A DNA stretch of 29,211 nt from NCBI GenBank assembly GCA_964639275.1, contig CAZXCQ010000044.1, positions 1 to 29,211 of the forward strand. Reading direction: 5' to 3'. This document shows positions 21,009 through 28,826 of this stretch, one piece after another. Under the pieces are notes generated by a model. It worked only from the letters and a program-made list of their open reading frames with translations. It was not told the origin of the DNA and ran no database searches. The first letter of the stretch is position 1, and every line of letters starts with the position of its first letter. The stretch is from CAZXCQ01 sp964639275 (GTDB taxonomy: Bacteria; Desulfobacterota; DSM-4660; Desulfatiglandales; Desulfatiglandaceae). Both the position numbers and the translations under genes were made by a program.

Positions 21009-22742
21009 ATGAGGGTAAAACTCGCAAGAACAGGGGGATTCTGCATGGGTGTTCGCCGCGCCATGGAAATGGTGTTGACCGAGGCCAACAAGAAAGAAGG
21101 ACCCCTTTTCACCCTGGGCCCCCTTATCCACAACAGGCAAGTCCTTGATCTTCTTGCATCTAGAGGCATTGTGCCCGTAGATAGTCCAGATGGGATCAAG
21201 GCGGGCAGGATAGTCATCCGGGCGCATGGCATTCCACCGCAGGAGCGCCAGGCCATAAAAAAGACCGGACTTGAGATCATCGATGCCACATGCCCAAAGG
21301 TAGCCAAAGTCCATGCAATCATCCGCTCTTATACCGGCAAGGGGTATTCGACCGTCATTGTCGGAGATAAAGACCACGCCGAAGTGATTGGCCTGATGGG
21401 GTATAGTAAGACACCTGTCCATCTGATTCAAAACCTAGAAGACGTTTCAGCACTGCCCGCAATGGACCGCCTGTTTGTGGTTGCGCAAACCACACAGAAT
21501 GAAAAAGGGTTTCATGATGTAGTCAATGCCCTCAAGGAACGATTCCCCCAGATCCTTGTGTTTGACACCATTTGTGAGGCAACCCACCAGCGACAGCATG
21601 AGGTCAGGTCATTTGCCGGGCAGGTGGATGGTGTTGTCGTGGTGGGCGGATACCATAGCGGCAATACCCGGCGACTTGCCCAGGTCTCAGAGGAGGTGGG
21701 ACTTCCCACCTTCCATGTGGAGACGGCAAATGATCTGGACAAAAAAGCCCTGTCTCATATGGAAGTGATCGGTGTAACTGCTGGGGCATCCACCCCAAAC
21801 TGGATGATCAAAAACGTTGTCAGGGAAATAGAAGGCATACGGGGTCAAGGGGAGAGATCCTTTTTTCATCCAGTACTACGGGCTCTGAGGCTCCTGACAT
21901 TGAGCAATCTTCTGGTGGCATCAGGGGCCTTTTCATTCGCCTATGCGGCCTCTGTCCTCTCGGGCAGGGCCGCTGACCTTTCTTTTCCCTTGATCGGCTC
22001 CCTGTATATTTTTGCCATGCACGTCTTCAATCGCTTCCTGGACAGGGGGGCCAGCGCTTACAACGATCCGGATAGGGCAGCCTTTCTCAAGAACCACAAG
22101 CAGGCCTTGATAATTTCAGGCCTGGCGGCCATGGGGGTCGCCCTAGCCTTATCCATCAGGAGTGGAATGCCTGTTTTTTTTGTCCTGATCGGCTTGAGCC
22201 TACTGGGAATCATCTACAGTATACCGGTCATCCCAAAGAGATTCAGGCGAAGATACCGCTATACCAAGATCAAAGATATTCCCGGATCCAGAAGCCTCTC
22301 AGAGGCCCTTGCCTGGGTGGCAGTAATCACTATCTTGCCTTTGCTCCAGATGGAGCAGATCTCCTGGTCAGCGGCGATTATCGCATCTCTAATCGTTTTT
22401 TCAATGAGTTATGCCAGGTCAATCCTTTTTAATGTCTTCCAGGTACAGGGAGACCTGATTGTGGGCACCGAGACACTGCCCATAACCTTGGGGGAAACAA
22501 AGACCCTGCAGCTTTTAAAGACTATTGTATTGGTCACCGGGTTTATCCTTGCGGTGAGCCCGCTCCTAGGCCTCGTCGTGCCCTTCTCCTTCGCCATGCT
22601 CCTCCCCCTTTCCGGATTATGGTTTTGTATCATGGCCTATGAAAAAAGGTGGCTCTATCCGGGGATTGCCCTTGAATCTCTGGTAGAGGGGATTTTCCTC
22701 GTGGCCGGTCTTTTTGTCCTGATCTGGCAGGGCCTCACATGA
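21009..22742 (+). CDS. ispH: IspH (HMBPP reductase) fused to a UbiA-like prenyltransferase
   Basis: A 577-residue two-domain protein. Residues 1-280 are IspH: cluster ligands C12, C95, C189, H41, H73, H123, catalytic E125, and SGNT (217-220) are all present, so it should reduce HMBPP to IPP/DMAPP. Residues about 285-577 form a polytopic membrane domain of the UbiA superfamily with about eight helices. Its first motif reads NRFLDRGASAYNDPDR (341-356), with Arg where UbiA has the first Asp; the second reads QVQGDLIVGTETLP with one Asp (482) retained. The changes leave prenyl transfer uncertain. ATG 21009 follows AGAGGGA. Its stop overlaps the next start as ATGA. Confidence 0.88.
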   Translation: MRVKLARTGGFCMGVRRAMEMVLTEANKKEGPLFTLGPLIHNRQVLDLLASRGIVPVDSPDGIKAGRIVIRAHGIPPQERQAIKKTGLEIIDATCPKVAKVHAIIRSYTGKGYSTVIVGDKDHAEVIGLMGYSKTPVHLIQNLEDVSALPAMDRLFVVAQTTQNEKGFHDVVNALKERFPQILVFDTICEATHQRQHEVRSFAGQVDGVVVVGGYHSGNTRRLAQVSEEVGLPTFHVETANDLDKKALSHMEVIGVTAGASTPNWMIKNVVREIEGIRGQGERSFFHPVLRALRLLTLSNLLVASGAFSFAYAASVLSGRAADLSFPLIGSLYIFAMHVFNRFLDRGASAYNDPDRAAFLKNHKQALIISGLAAMGVALALSIRSGMPVFFVLIGLSLLGIIYSIPVIPKRFRRRYRYTKIKDIPGSRSLSEALAWVAVITILPLLQMEQISWSAAIIASLIVFSMSYARSILFNVFQVQGDLIVGTETLPITLGETKTLQLLKTIVLVTGFILAVSPLLGLVVPFSFAMLLPLSGLWFCIMAYEKRWLYPGIALESLVEGIFLVAGLFVLIWQGLT

Positions 22743-23605
22743 CAGCCGTAAGCGTCATCATACCCACATTCAACAGGGCCGGAAAAGTGGCCCGGGCCGT
22801 CTCGTCGGTCCTTTATCAGACCTTTACAGAGCATGAGATCATCGTCATAGACGATGGGTCCACTGACCAAACCAGGGAGAAGCTCTCACAGTTTGGTGGG
22901 CGGATTACCTATATCGCCCATTCATCCAATCTGGGGGTCTCGGCGGCGAGAAATACCGGGATCGGGAGATCAAGCGCCCCTTTGCTCGCATTTTTGGATT
23001 CCGATGACTACTGGCTGCCGCAAAAGCTTAGCGCCCAGGTTGGCTTCTTTGAGACCAAACCCGGGGCCGTGGCCTGTCAGACCGACGAGATCTGGATCAG
23101 AAAGGGGCGTCGCGTCAACCCCGGGGAGAGACACCTCAAGCCCTCCGGCGATATCTTTGAACCTTCCCTGAGGCTTTGCCTGGTAAGTCCTTCGGCGGTT
23201 ATGTTGAAAAGATCCTTGCTGGATGAAGTGGGACTATTTGATGAAGCGCTTCCGGCCTGCGAGGACTATGATCTATGGCTCAGGATCTCCTGCCGCCACC
23301 CGATTCACCTGATCGAACAAAGATATGTTGTCAAAGAGGGTGGACATCCCGACCAGTTATCAAGTCTTTACAACGGGATGGATCGGTTCAGGATCAGGGC
23401 TTTGATAAAGCTGTTAAGAAGCAGCTCACTCAACAAGAAACAGACAATGGCGACCCTAGCGGAACTCTCACTTAAGTGCAGGATCTACGGAAGTGGCTGC
23501 CTCAAGAGGGAAAAAGTGGAGGAAGGTCACTACTACCTACAGCTTCCCAAGAGGCTAGAAAAAGGCCTCCCCACTCACCTATTCGGACAGAGATCCCATT
23601 TCTGA
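22739..23605 (+). CDS. Family 2 glycosyltransferase
   Basis: GT-A fold glycosyltransferase of 288 residues. N-terminal VSVIIPTFNRAGKVARAV, VIDDGSTDQT (36-45), SNLGVSAARNTGI and the DxD-type FLDSDDYW are present; EDYDLWLRI near 180-190 is the usual acceptor-side motif. No membrane helix is obvious, so it is cytoplasmic or peripheral. Sugar and acceptor are unknown. Its ATG overlaps the stop of the IspH-UbiA gene (ATGA), so it is made with it; a polyprenyl-linked acceptor is possible but not shown. Confidence 0.88.
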   Translation: MTAVSVIIPTFNRAGKVARAVSSVLYQTFTEHEIIVIDDGSTDQTREKLSQFGGRITYIAHSSNLGVSAARNTGIGRSSAPLLAFLDSDDYWLPQKLSAQVGFFETKPGAVACQTDEIWIRKGRRVNPGERHLKPSGDIFEPSLRLCLVSPSAVMLKRSLLDEVGLFDEALPACEDYDLWLRISCRHPIHLIEQRYVVKEGGHPDQLSSLYNGMDRFRIRALIKLLRSSSLNKKQTMATLAELSLKCRIYGSGCLKREKVEEGHYYLQLPKRLEKGLPTHLFGQRSHF

Positions 23606-23641
23606 ATTACCGACCACCAGTAGAACTGGCGGTATGAGGAA

Positions 23642-23745
23642 GGCCCCTCAAAGGGGCCATGAATAACCTTCTTTGTTTTTGGACAGGATTTTCAGTATCT
23701 TATGGATCTTTTTTTATTTCTCCCTTCCCAAATGGAAGGGAGAAA
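23642..23745. terminator. Two hairpins between convergent genes
   Basis: GGCCCCT-CAA-AGGGGCC (23642-23658) and a perfect 12-bp stem TTTCTCCCTTCC/GGAAGGGAGAAA (23717-23728/23734-23745). They lie between the glycosyltransferase (plus) and MBL hydrolase (minus). Neither stem is followed at once by a T run in its likely direction, so termination is plausible but unproved. Confidence 0.4.
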
Positions 23746-23764
23746 ATTCAATCCCGCCGGGACC

Positions 23765-24391
23765 TTATTCCTGTTGGAGAACAAGCACTTCAATCTTCCC
23801 CTCAAGGGCCTTCTTAAAATCGAGAGCATCCTTCTCATCCCCCACAATCGCCCCATAATGCATGGGTATGGCCAGTTTGGGATTTATGGCCAGGGCGGCC
23901 TGGACCCCCTGCTGTGAGGTCATGACATAGGTACCGGATACCGGAATCAGGGCGATGTCCACCTCTAGGTCCTTCATCTCCGGGATAAAATCGGCATCCC
24001 CGACGTGGTAGACCTTGACCCCATCTATCTCAACGACAAAACCCAGCCAATTATTCCCCTTGGGGTGAAAATCCTTATCCGTATTATACGATGGAACAGC
24101 CTGGATCTTGACATCATCAACGGTCAGGGATTCACCCGGTTTCATAACCCTTACATCACCCGATAGTTTCTTGGCTGAGTCCTTCTCTGTCACAATAACC
24201 GTCCCTTCACTCTGGATCTTAGCCACATCCTCGGGGGAGCAGTGATCAAAGTGATCATGAGAAATAAAGATCAGGTCGGCCACCGGCCCCCCTTTGATCT
24301 GAAATGGGTCAAAATAGATGGTCTTACCCGCATCAATTCGAAAGGCATCATGACCAAGCCAAACCATCTTTCTAGCCAAATTTTCTGTCAT
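23765..24391 (-). CDS. MBL-fold metal-dependent hydrolase (UlaG-like)
   Basis: A 208-residue metallo-beta-lactamase-fold protein. The metal motif SHDHFDH is at 44-50 (H45, H47, D49, H50), with later ligand candidates HVGDADF and MHYG. Size and sequence match the small UlaG/UPF0173-type stand-alone hydrolases, whose substrates are mostly unknown. ATG 24391 follows AGGAGGTGGTATAA. It is the last gene of a minus-strand run with cooT and DUF3842, separated from cooT by 12 bp. Confidence 0.88.
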   Translation of the reverse strand: MTENLARKMVWLGHDAFRIDAGKTIYFDPFQIKGGPVADLIFISHDHFDHCSPEDVAKIQSEGTVIVTEKDSAKKLSGDVRVMKPGESLTVDDVKIQAVPSYNTDKDFHPKGNNWLGFVVEIDGVKVYHVGDADFIPEMKDLEVDIALIPVSGTYVMTSQQGVQAALAINPKLAIPMHYGAIVGDEKDALDFKKALEGKIEVLVLQQE

Positions 24392-24403
24392 TTATACCAC
24401 CTC

Positions 24404-24598
24404 CTAACCGATCTTTGACTCTAAGATTATCTTGTGCCCCACAAGGGAGAGGACCTTTATCCGGCCCTCTATCTCCCTCTCCTCCCCAAACATACTGACC
24501 ATCCTTATCTGACCTTCTCTGTTCTCAAGAAGATCTACACCGTCAAGGAGGAGTTCCTCCTTGCCATCTTTTAAGAGATAGGCGGCTGACTCACACAT
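24404..24598 (-). CDS. cooT: CooT-family small protein
   Basis: A 64-residue protein beginning MCESAAYLLKDGKEELLLDG, typical of the CooT family. CooT binds nickel through its N-terminal Cys (Cys2) and assists CO dehydrogenase maturation; relatives are often labelled as putative RNA-binding proteins. Here Cys2 is kept. The ATG overlaps the last codons of the DUF3842 gene by 8 bp, so the two are coupled. No CO dehydrogenase gene lies in this window. Confidence 0.85.
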   Translation of the reverse strand: MCESAAYLLKDGKEELLLDGVDLLENREGQIRMVSMFGEEREIEGRIKVLSLVGHKIILESKIG

Positions 24599-25007
24599 CT
24601 TGATTTATCTCCTTAATAAACTCCACTGCCCGATTCACCAAATGAGGCAAGGGCTCTCCTGAAACGCCCACAACCTCGACCCTTTCCTGGGTTAGGGGAA
24701 TAAGGATCTTTTTGGCCGGGCTTGAACTAACGTGCGAGGCCATCTCCGGGGTCACCTCCCCCATCATGGAGTTTGCCATCAGGATAGCCAAGGGACCAAT
24801 GATCACGTCAACCTCCTGGCTGGTCCGCACAATGGCATTCTCACCCGTCCCCCCCCGGTTGGCCCCTGCCTTCATCATTCGTGAGGTGGCAATAGAATTG
24901 GTCCCGAGGGCCAGGATCTCCAATTCGTTCCCCAGATTCTCCCTCAGGCCTTTTATTATGGTGGCGCCAATGCCACCCCCCTGGCCATCCATAACCATTA
25001 CTCTCAC
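24591..25007 (-). CDS. DUF3842 family protein
   Basis: A 138-residue protein of unknown function. It starts MRVMVMDGQGGGIGATIIKG, a glycine-rich loop resembling a nucleotide-binding Rossmann start, and continues with IGPLAILMANSMMGEVTPEMA. I recognise the family as DUF3842, common in anaerobes and often next to CooT-like genes, as here. Start is GTG 25007 after AGGGTGA. The stop overlaps cooT. Co-occurrence suggests a role in nickel or CO-dehydrogenase metabolism, but nothing in the sequence proves it. Confidence 0.8.
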   Translation of the reverse strand: MRVMVMDGQGGGIGATIIKGLRENLGNELEILALGTNSIATSRMMKAGANRGGTGENAIVRTSQEVDVIIGPLAILMANSMMGEVTPEMASHVSSSPAKKILIPLTQERVEVVGVSGEPLPHLVNRAVEFIKEINQDV

Positions 25008-25067
25008 AAGTTCACCCTCTCCCTAGCCTCCTCACAGGCCAGGCATCTCATAGAGATACTGCGGCAA

Positions 25068-25913
25068 TCAACCCATGCGGTCAAGGAGCCTATCCAGCTC
25101 GTCATCCGAGTAGAAGTAGACCACAATCCGGCCCTGCCTCCCCCTTCTCCTGATCTCCACCTTTGTCCCCAGCGACCTCTTCAATCGGTCTGTCAGGGAT
25201 TCAAAATAGTAATCGTCTTCACCCCCCTTTCTTTTTGCAGGCCTCGACCCCTTCCTTTTCTTGGCCAACGCTTCTGCCTGACGCACCGATAGCCCTTTTT
25301 CGACTATCGCATCCCTCATGGCCCTCTGCTCTTTGCCCGTACTCAGACCGGCCAGCACGCGGGCATGCCCCATACTGAGTTGCCCATCGATCACATCCTG
25401 CTGGATCAGTCCAGGCAGCTTTAAGAGCCTCAGGAGGTTGGCGATTGAAGATCTGTCCCTGCCCAATCTCTTTGCCAGGGATTCCTGGGTCGCCCCGGTC
25501 TCTTCAAGCAGTCTGGCGTATGCCGTCGCCTCTTCGATGGCATTGAGGTCCTTGCGGTGGATATTTTCAATGAGTGCCAGTTCCAGTGGCTCGGCGGGCG
25601 TTACCTCCCGGACAACCACCGGCACCCTCTCCAGGCCGGCCTTTTGAGCTGCCCGCCACCGCCTCTCCCCGGCAATAAGCTGGTATCCATCTTCGGTCTT
25701 GCTCACCAGCAAGGGGGTAATAATCCCCTTTTCCCTGACAGATTGCGCCATTTCTACCAGTTCAGAGTCGGAGAAATCTTGCCTGGGCTGGTAAGGGTTA
25801 GGGGTTATCGCCTCCACGGGGCACTCAAAGAATCTCCCCTCTGTCGCATCCAGTCTATTGGCATCGGGAATCAGGGCTGATAGCCCCTTTCCAAGGGCCT
25901 TCCTCTTTTTCAT
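25068..25913 (-). CDS. parB: Chromosome partitioning protein ParB
   Basis: CTP-dependent DNA clamp that loads at parS and spreads. The 281 residues show NPYQPR (39-44), the CTP-binding GERRWRAA (82-89), ENIHRKDLNAIEEA, a helix-turn-helix (about 143-165, SLAKRLGRDRSSIANLLRL) and a C-terminal dimerisation domain with basic residues. ATG 25913 lies 6 bp after the parA stop, with a weak AAGGGA. A perfect parS lies at 26800-26815. Confidence 0.95.
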   Translation of the reverse strand: MKKRKALGKGLSALIPDANRLDATEGRFFECPVEAITPNPYQPRQDFSDSELVEMAQSVREKGIITPLLVSKTEDGYQLIAGERRWRAAQKAGLERVPVVVREVTPAEPLELALIENIHRKDLNAIEEATAYARLLEETGATQESLAKRLGRDRSSIANLLRLLKLPGLIQQDVIDGQLSMGHARVLAGLSTGKEQRAMRDAIVEKGLSVRQAEALAKKRKGSRPAKRKGGEDDYYFESLTDRLKRSLGTKVEIRRRGRQGRIVVYFYSDDELDRLLDRMG

Positions 25914-25919
25914 CCTATG

Positions 25920-26681
25920 CTATTCCCTTCCAATGAGTTCGTTTGCCAGGGCGAGATAGCTCTGCGCGCCCGTTGAGCGAATGTCATACAAAAGGACCGG
26001 TCTCCCATGGCTGGGGGCCTCGCTTAGGCGCACATTTCTGGGAATCACCGTCCCGAAGACACTCCCCTTAAAATGTTTTCTGACCTCGTCCGCGACCTGT
26101 TCCGAGAGATTGTTCCTCTTGTCATACATGGTAAGCAATATCCCCGCAAGTTTGAGGCCGGGATTGAGACCTCGTCTCACCGCCCGAATGGTGTTCAGCA
26201 GGTAGGCCAGTCCCTCCATGGCATAGTATTCACACTGGAGGGGGACCAGTACTGCGTCGGCTGCGGTGAGGGCATTGAGCGTCAGGAACCCCAGCGAGGG
26301 CGGACAGTCAAGAAAGGTATAATCATATCTCTTTCTCAGACCTGTCAAGGCCTTCTGGAGCAGAAATTCCTTCTCCTCCATCGAGACCATCTCGACCTCT
26401 GCGCCAATTAGACCCGTGGTGGCCGGAATCAGGTGGAGACCCGGGGGTGCTGCCTCCTTGATCACCTCCTCTGCCCGCGCCAACCCCATCATAAAATCAT
26501 AAAGCCCTTTCCCCGACCCGGACCGATCCATTCCCAGACCGGTGGTGGCGTTCCCCTGCGGGTCACAATCAACCAAGAGGCACATCTTCTCTGCTGCTGC
26601 AAGCGAGGCGGAGAGGTTCACAGCAGTGGTGGTCTTTCCGACACCCCCTTTTTGATTCGCAATAGAGATAACTTGGCCCAT
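25920..26681 (-). CDS. parA: Chromosome partitioning ATPase ParA/Soj
   Basis: Walker-type ATPase that moves ParB-bound origins. The 253 residues include the deviant Walker A KGGVGKTT (11-18), CDPQGNAT and the Walker B FLDCPPSLG. No N-terminal helix-turn-helix is present, as in chromosomal Soj. ATG 26681 gives the normal Soj start MGQVISIANQKGG; the frame is open upstream to 26834 but that part overlaps parS and is not protein-like. The Shine-Dalgarno is weak (GGACGG). Unlike many bacteria, no rsmG/gidB gene precedes parA. Confidence 0.94.
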   Translation of the reverse strand: MGQVISIANQKGGVGKTTTAVNLSASLAAAEKMCLLVDCDPQGNATTGLGMDRSGSGKGLYDFMMGLARAEEVIKEAAPPGLHLIPATTGLIGAEVEMVSMEEKEFLLQKALTGLRKRYDYTFLDCPPSLGFLTLNALTAADAVLVPLQCEYYAMEGLAYLLNTIRAVRRGLNPGLKLAGILLTMYDKRNNLSEQVADEVRKHFKGSVFGTVIPRNVRLSEAPSHGRPVLLYDIRSTGAQSYLALANELIGRE

Positions 26682-26799
26682 AATTATATCCGTCCAAGTG
26701 GCTCGAGGCATTGAAGTTGGTATCACGTTTGTCGCTTCCTCTGCCTTGGTGAACACAGGGTTGATACCATAGTCGCTCCCTTTTGAAAAGACAAAACAA

Positions 26800-26815
26800 T
26801 GTTTCACGTGAAACA
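26800..26815. promoter_or_regulatory. parS centromere site
   Basis: TGTTTCACGTGAAACA is a perfect match to the 16-bp bacterial parS palindrome. It lies 119 bp upstream of parA, which marks the locus as chromosomal and usually near the replication origin. No DnaA-box cluster is visible within the window. Confidence 0.95.
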
Positions 26816-27138
26816 TTTGGCCACCTCCATACAACCAAGGGAAAGATCTTACTTGCGGTTAAATTCGGATTTGATAGCTGCGGATTTCTTGTCTTGAGTT
26901 CAGTCACGGCGGGAAAACACCTCATACCTCCCTGCCAATAGGGTCTATTTCCAATTTCAGACTATCTTGTTCTTTCTGTGAGATTGCGGGCTTTGAGAGC
27001 GTCTTAAAGAGAATAGGCCCACCCCACAGTGGCGGAAATTATTGAGAAGTATCAGTTCTGTGCGCAACGGCTTCAGCAGCTAACATCTTCAGGGCCAGGC
27101 AATGTTATTCTCAGCACCAAAAAAGCCATTTGCACTAA
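26816..27138. other. Intergenic stretch with no recognised gene
   Basis: No supported gene, RNA or repeat. A short open stretch near 27028-27174 (plus) reads VAEIIEKYQFCAQRLQQL and then runs into the left end of the MITE-like element; it may be the remnant of a disrupted gene but is too short to identify. Confidence 0.4.
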
Positions 27139-27319
27139 TACTACAGCGACATTTTTCAGATAACCATTTGACATTTAATATAAAACATGCCGATGGTCCC
27201 TTTGCGGAGTCATGCCCGCAAAAACGGCAATCCAGTATTATTTTCACGTCCATAGCGTCCCCGGATGCCCGCCTTCGCGGGCATGACGTGCATAATAGGC
27301 GCAAAGTGTCGCTGTAGTA
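27139..27319. mobile_element. MITE-like element with 13-bp terminal inverted repeats
   Basis: TACTACAGCGACA (27139-27151) and TGTCGCTGTAGTA (27307-27319) are perfect inverted repeats bounding 181 bp. Inside are GTCATGCCCGC (27209-27219) and GCGGGCATGAC (27277-27287), and a GCCCGC-CTTC-GCGGGC hairpin (27267-27282), the pattern of REP-type repeats. No transposase is coded. A target-site duplication is not clear. Confidence 0.6.
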
Positions 27320-27483
27320 ATAACTAAGATTTGACGAAACAGTTTTACTTGACAACAGAGGATTTCTGTGGATGAATTAGATTCAGTGTTTCTCATTTTC
27401 TTTCCTTCCCAGTAAACAAAACAACATAACCTTAACCTTCTGGGGTCTGTCACGACAAAACTCGATCAGAAGGTGCTAATAAG

Positions 27484-27520
27484 AAGCCCCCAAGGGGTTT
27501 TTATGACCCATTGGAGGCTT
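27484..27520 (+). terminator. Terminator-like hairpin
   Basis: AAGCCCCCAAGGGG (27484-27497) pairs with CCCATTGGAGGCTT (27507-27520) at 12 of 14 positions, followed by TTATGGTTTTT. No intact gene lies just upstream, so it may end a lost or off-frame transcript. Confidence 0.5.
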
Positions 27521-27699
27521 TTATGGTTTTTCAGTCATTTGATCTAAAGCATTGGGTAAGGCAGTAGGTGATCTGCGAATCCTGAAATCCTATGTTCCTC
27601 CTGCTGAAAAGACAGCCAAGCGCATATTCCGTTCTGACCCTGCTCCTGCCAAACCTTGTCCTGTTGAGCATTTCCGTTAATTCATTGAGACGTACTCTC

Positions 27700-28826
27700 A
27701 TGAACACAGAGAAATTTGAGCGCAAGCTTACCGCCATCCTCAGTGCGGATGTTCAAGGTTATAGCCGCCTGATGGGAGAAGATGAGGATGCCACAATCAG
27801 GACCTTGACGGTCTACCGGGAGTTGATGTCCACACTTATTCAGAAACACAGGGCAGGGTGGTGGATTTCCCTGGGGACAACCTTGTGGCTGCGGTGCGCT
27901 GTGCCGTGGAAATCCACGAGGAACTCAGGGGCAGGAACGATGAGTTGCCTGAGAACCGCAGGATGGAATTTCGCATCGGTATCAACCTTGGAGATGTGGT
28001 GGCCGAAGGAGAGAGGATCTATGGTGATGGTGTTAATATTGCTGCCAGGGTGGAAGGTCTGGCTGAGGGAGGAGGAATCTGCATCTCCGGGACTGTCTAT
28101 GACAGCATCAAGAACAAGCTGTCCCTGAGCTATGAGTCGCTGGGTGAGCGTATTGTCAAGAACATCAAGGAGCCGATTCGGGTGTATCGGATGCGAATTG
28201 GACCTGAGGCTGCGGCCCAGGTGATTAGAGAAAAAAAGCTAGGCCAAGGCGCTGGCAGAACGCAGCATTGGCAGCTGTGGCGGTTCTGGTTGTGGTGGGT
28301 GGAGTTTGGGCAGTCTGGCACTTTTATCTGGGTCCTTCCCCGCCTCCAGCAGAGGTTGCCTCTAAAAAAGCCCCGGCTACTGAGTCGCCTACCGAGGTGC
28401 CACCCTCTATACCCGCTGAGCCCTCCATTGCCGTCCTCCCTTTTGTGAACATCAGCGGAGACCTAAAGGAAGACTACCTGAGTGACGGGATCACTGAACA
28501 GATTATCACGGCACTGTCCAAAGGACCCCAGATGCTGGTGATTGCCCGCAATTCGGTCTTTACCTACAAAGGGAAGCCTGTGTGTGATGGTGCAGCAGGT
28601 CAGCGAGGAGTTGGGTGTACGGTATGTGGTGGAAGGGAGTGTGCAGAAATCGGGAGATAGACTGCGGATTACAGTCCAGCTTATCGATACCAAGACAAGG
28701 AATCACCTGTGGTCAGAACGCTACGATCGGCATCTGAAGGACTTATTTGACCTCCAGGATGATATCACCAAGAACGTGATAACGGCCTTGCAGGTTAAAC
28801 TAACAACGTATCTTCTCAATAATTAG
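27700..28826 (+). pseudogene. Class III adenylate/guanylate cyclase with TolB-type domain, frameshifted and truncated
   Basis: Begins MNTEKFERKLTAILSADVQG (cyclase domain, with the metal-binding Asp), then loses frame near 27849-27856, where one G seems missing from AGGGCAGG; the next frame reads VVDFPGDNLVAAVRCAVEI, apparently lacking about seven residues found in relatives after GDNL. The frame runs on through GINLGDVVAEGERIYGDG to near 28225-28253, shifts again to a membrane helix (VAVLVVVGGVWAVW) and the TolB-like PSIAVLPFVNISGD, and shifts a third time near 28577-28592 (YVVEGSVQKSGDRLRITVQ). It stops at 28826 without the TPR region usual in this family. Three shifts and truncation make it non-functional. 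Confidence 0.88.

Noticed and set aside
21124..21132. TTATCCACA, a DnaA-box match
   Set aside because: It is single and encodes conserved residues (LIHN) of IspH; no cluster or AT-rich element is near.
26682..26834. Upstream extension of parA beginning MYGGGQMFHVKH
   Set aside because: The extension encodes the parS palindrome and lacks protein-like sequence; ParA proteins of this type begin at the Walker A-proximal Met at 26681.
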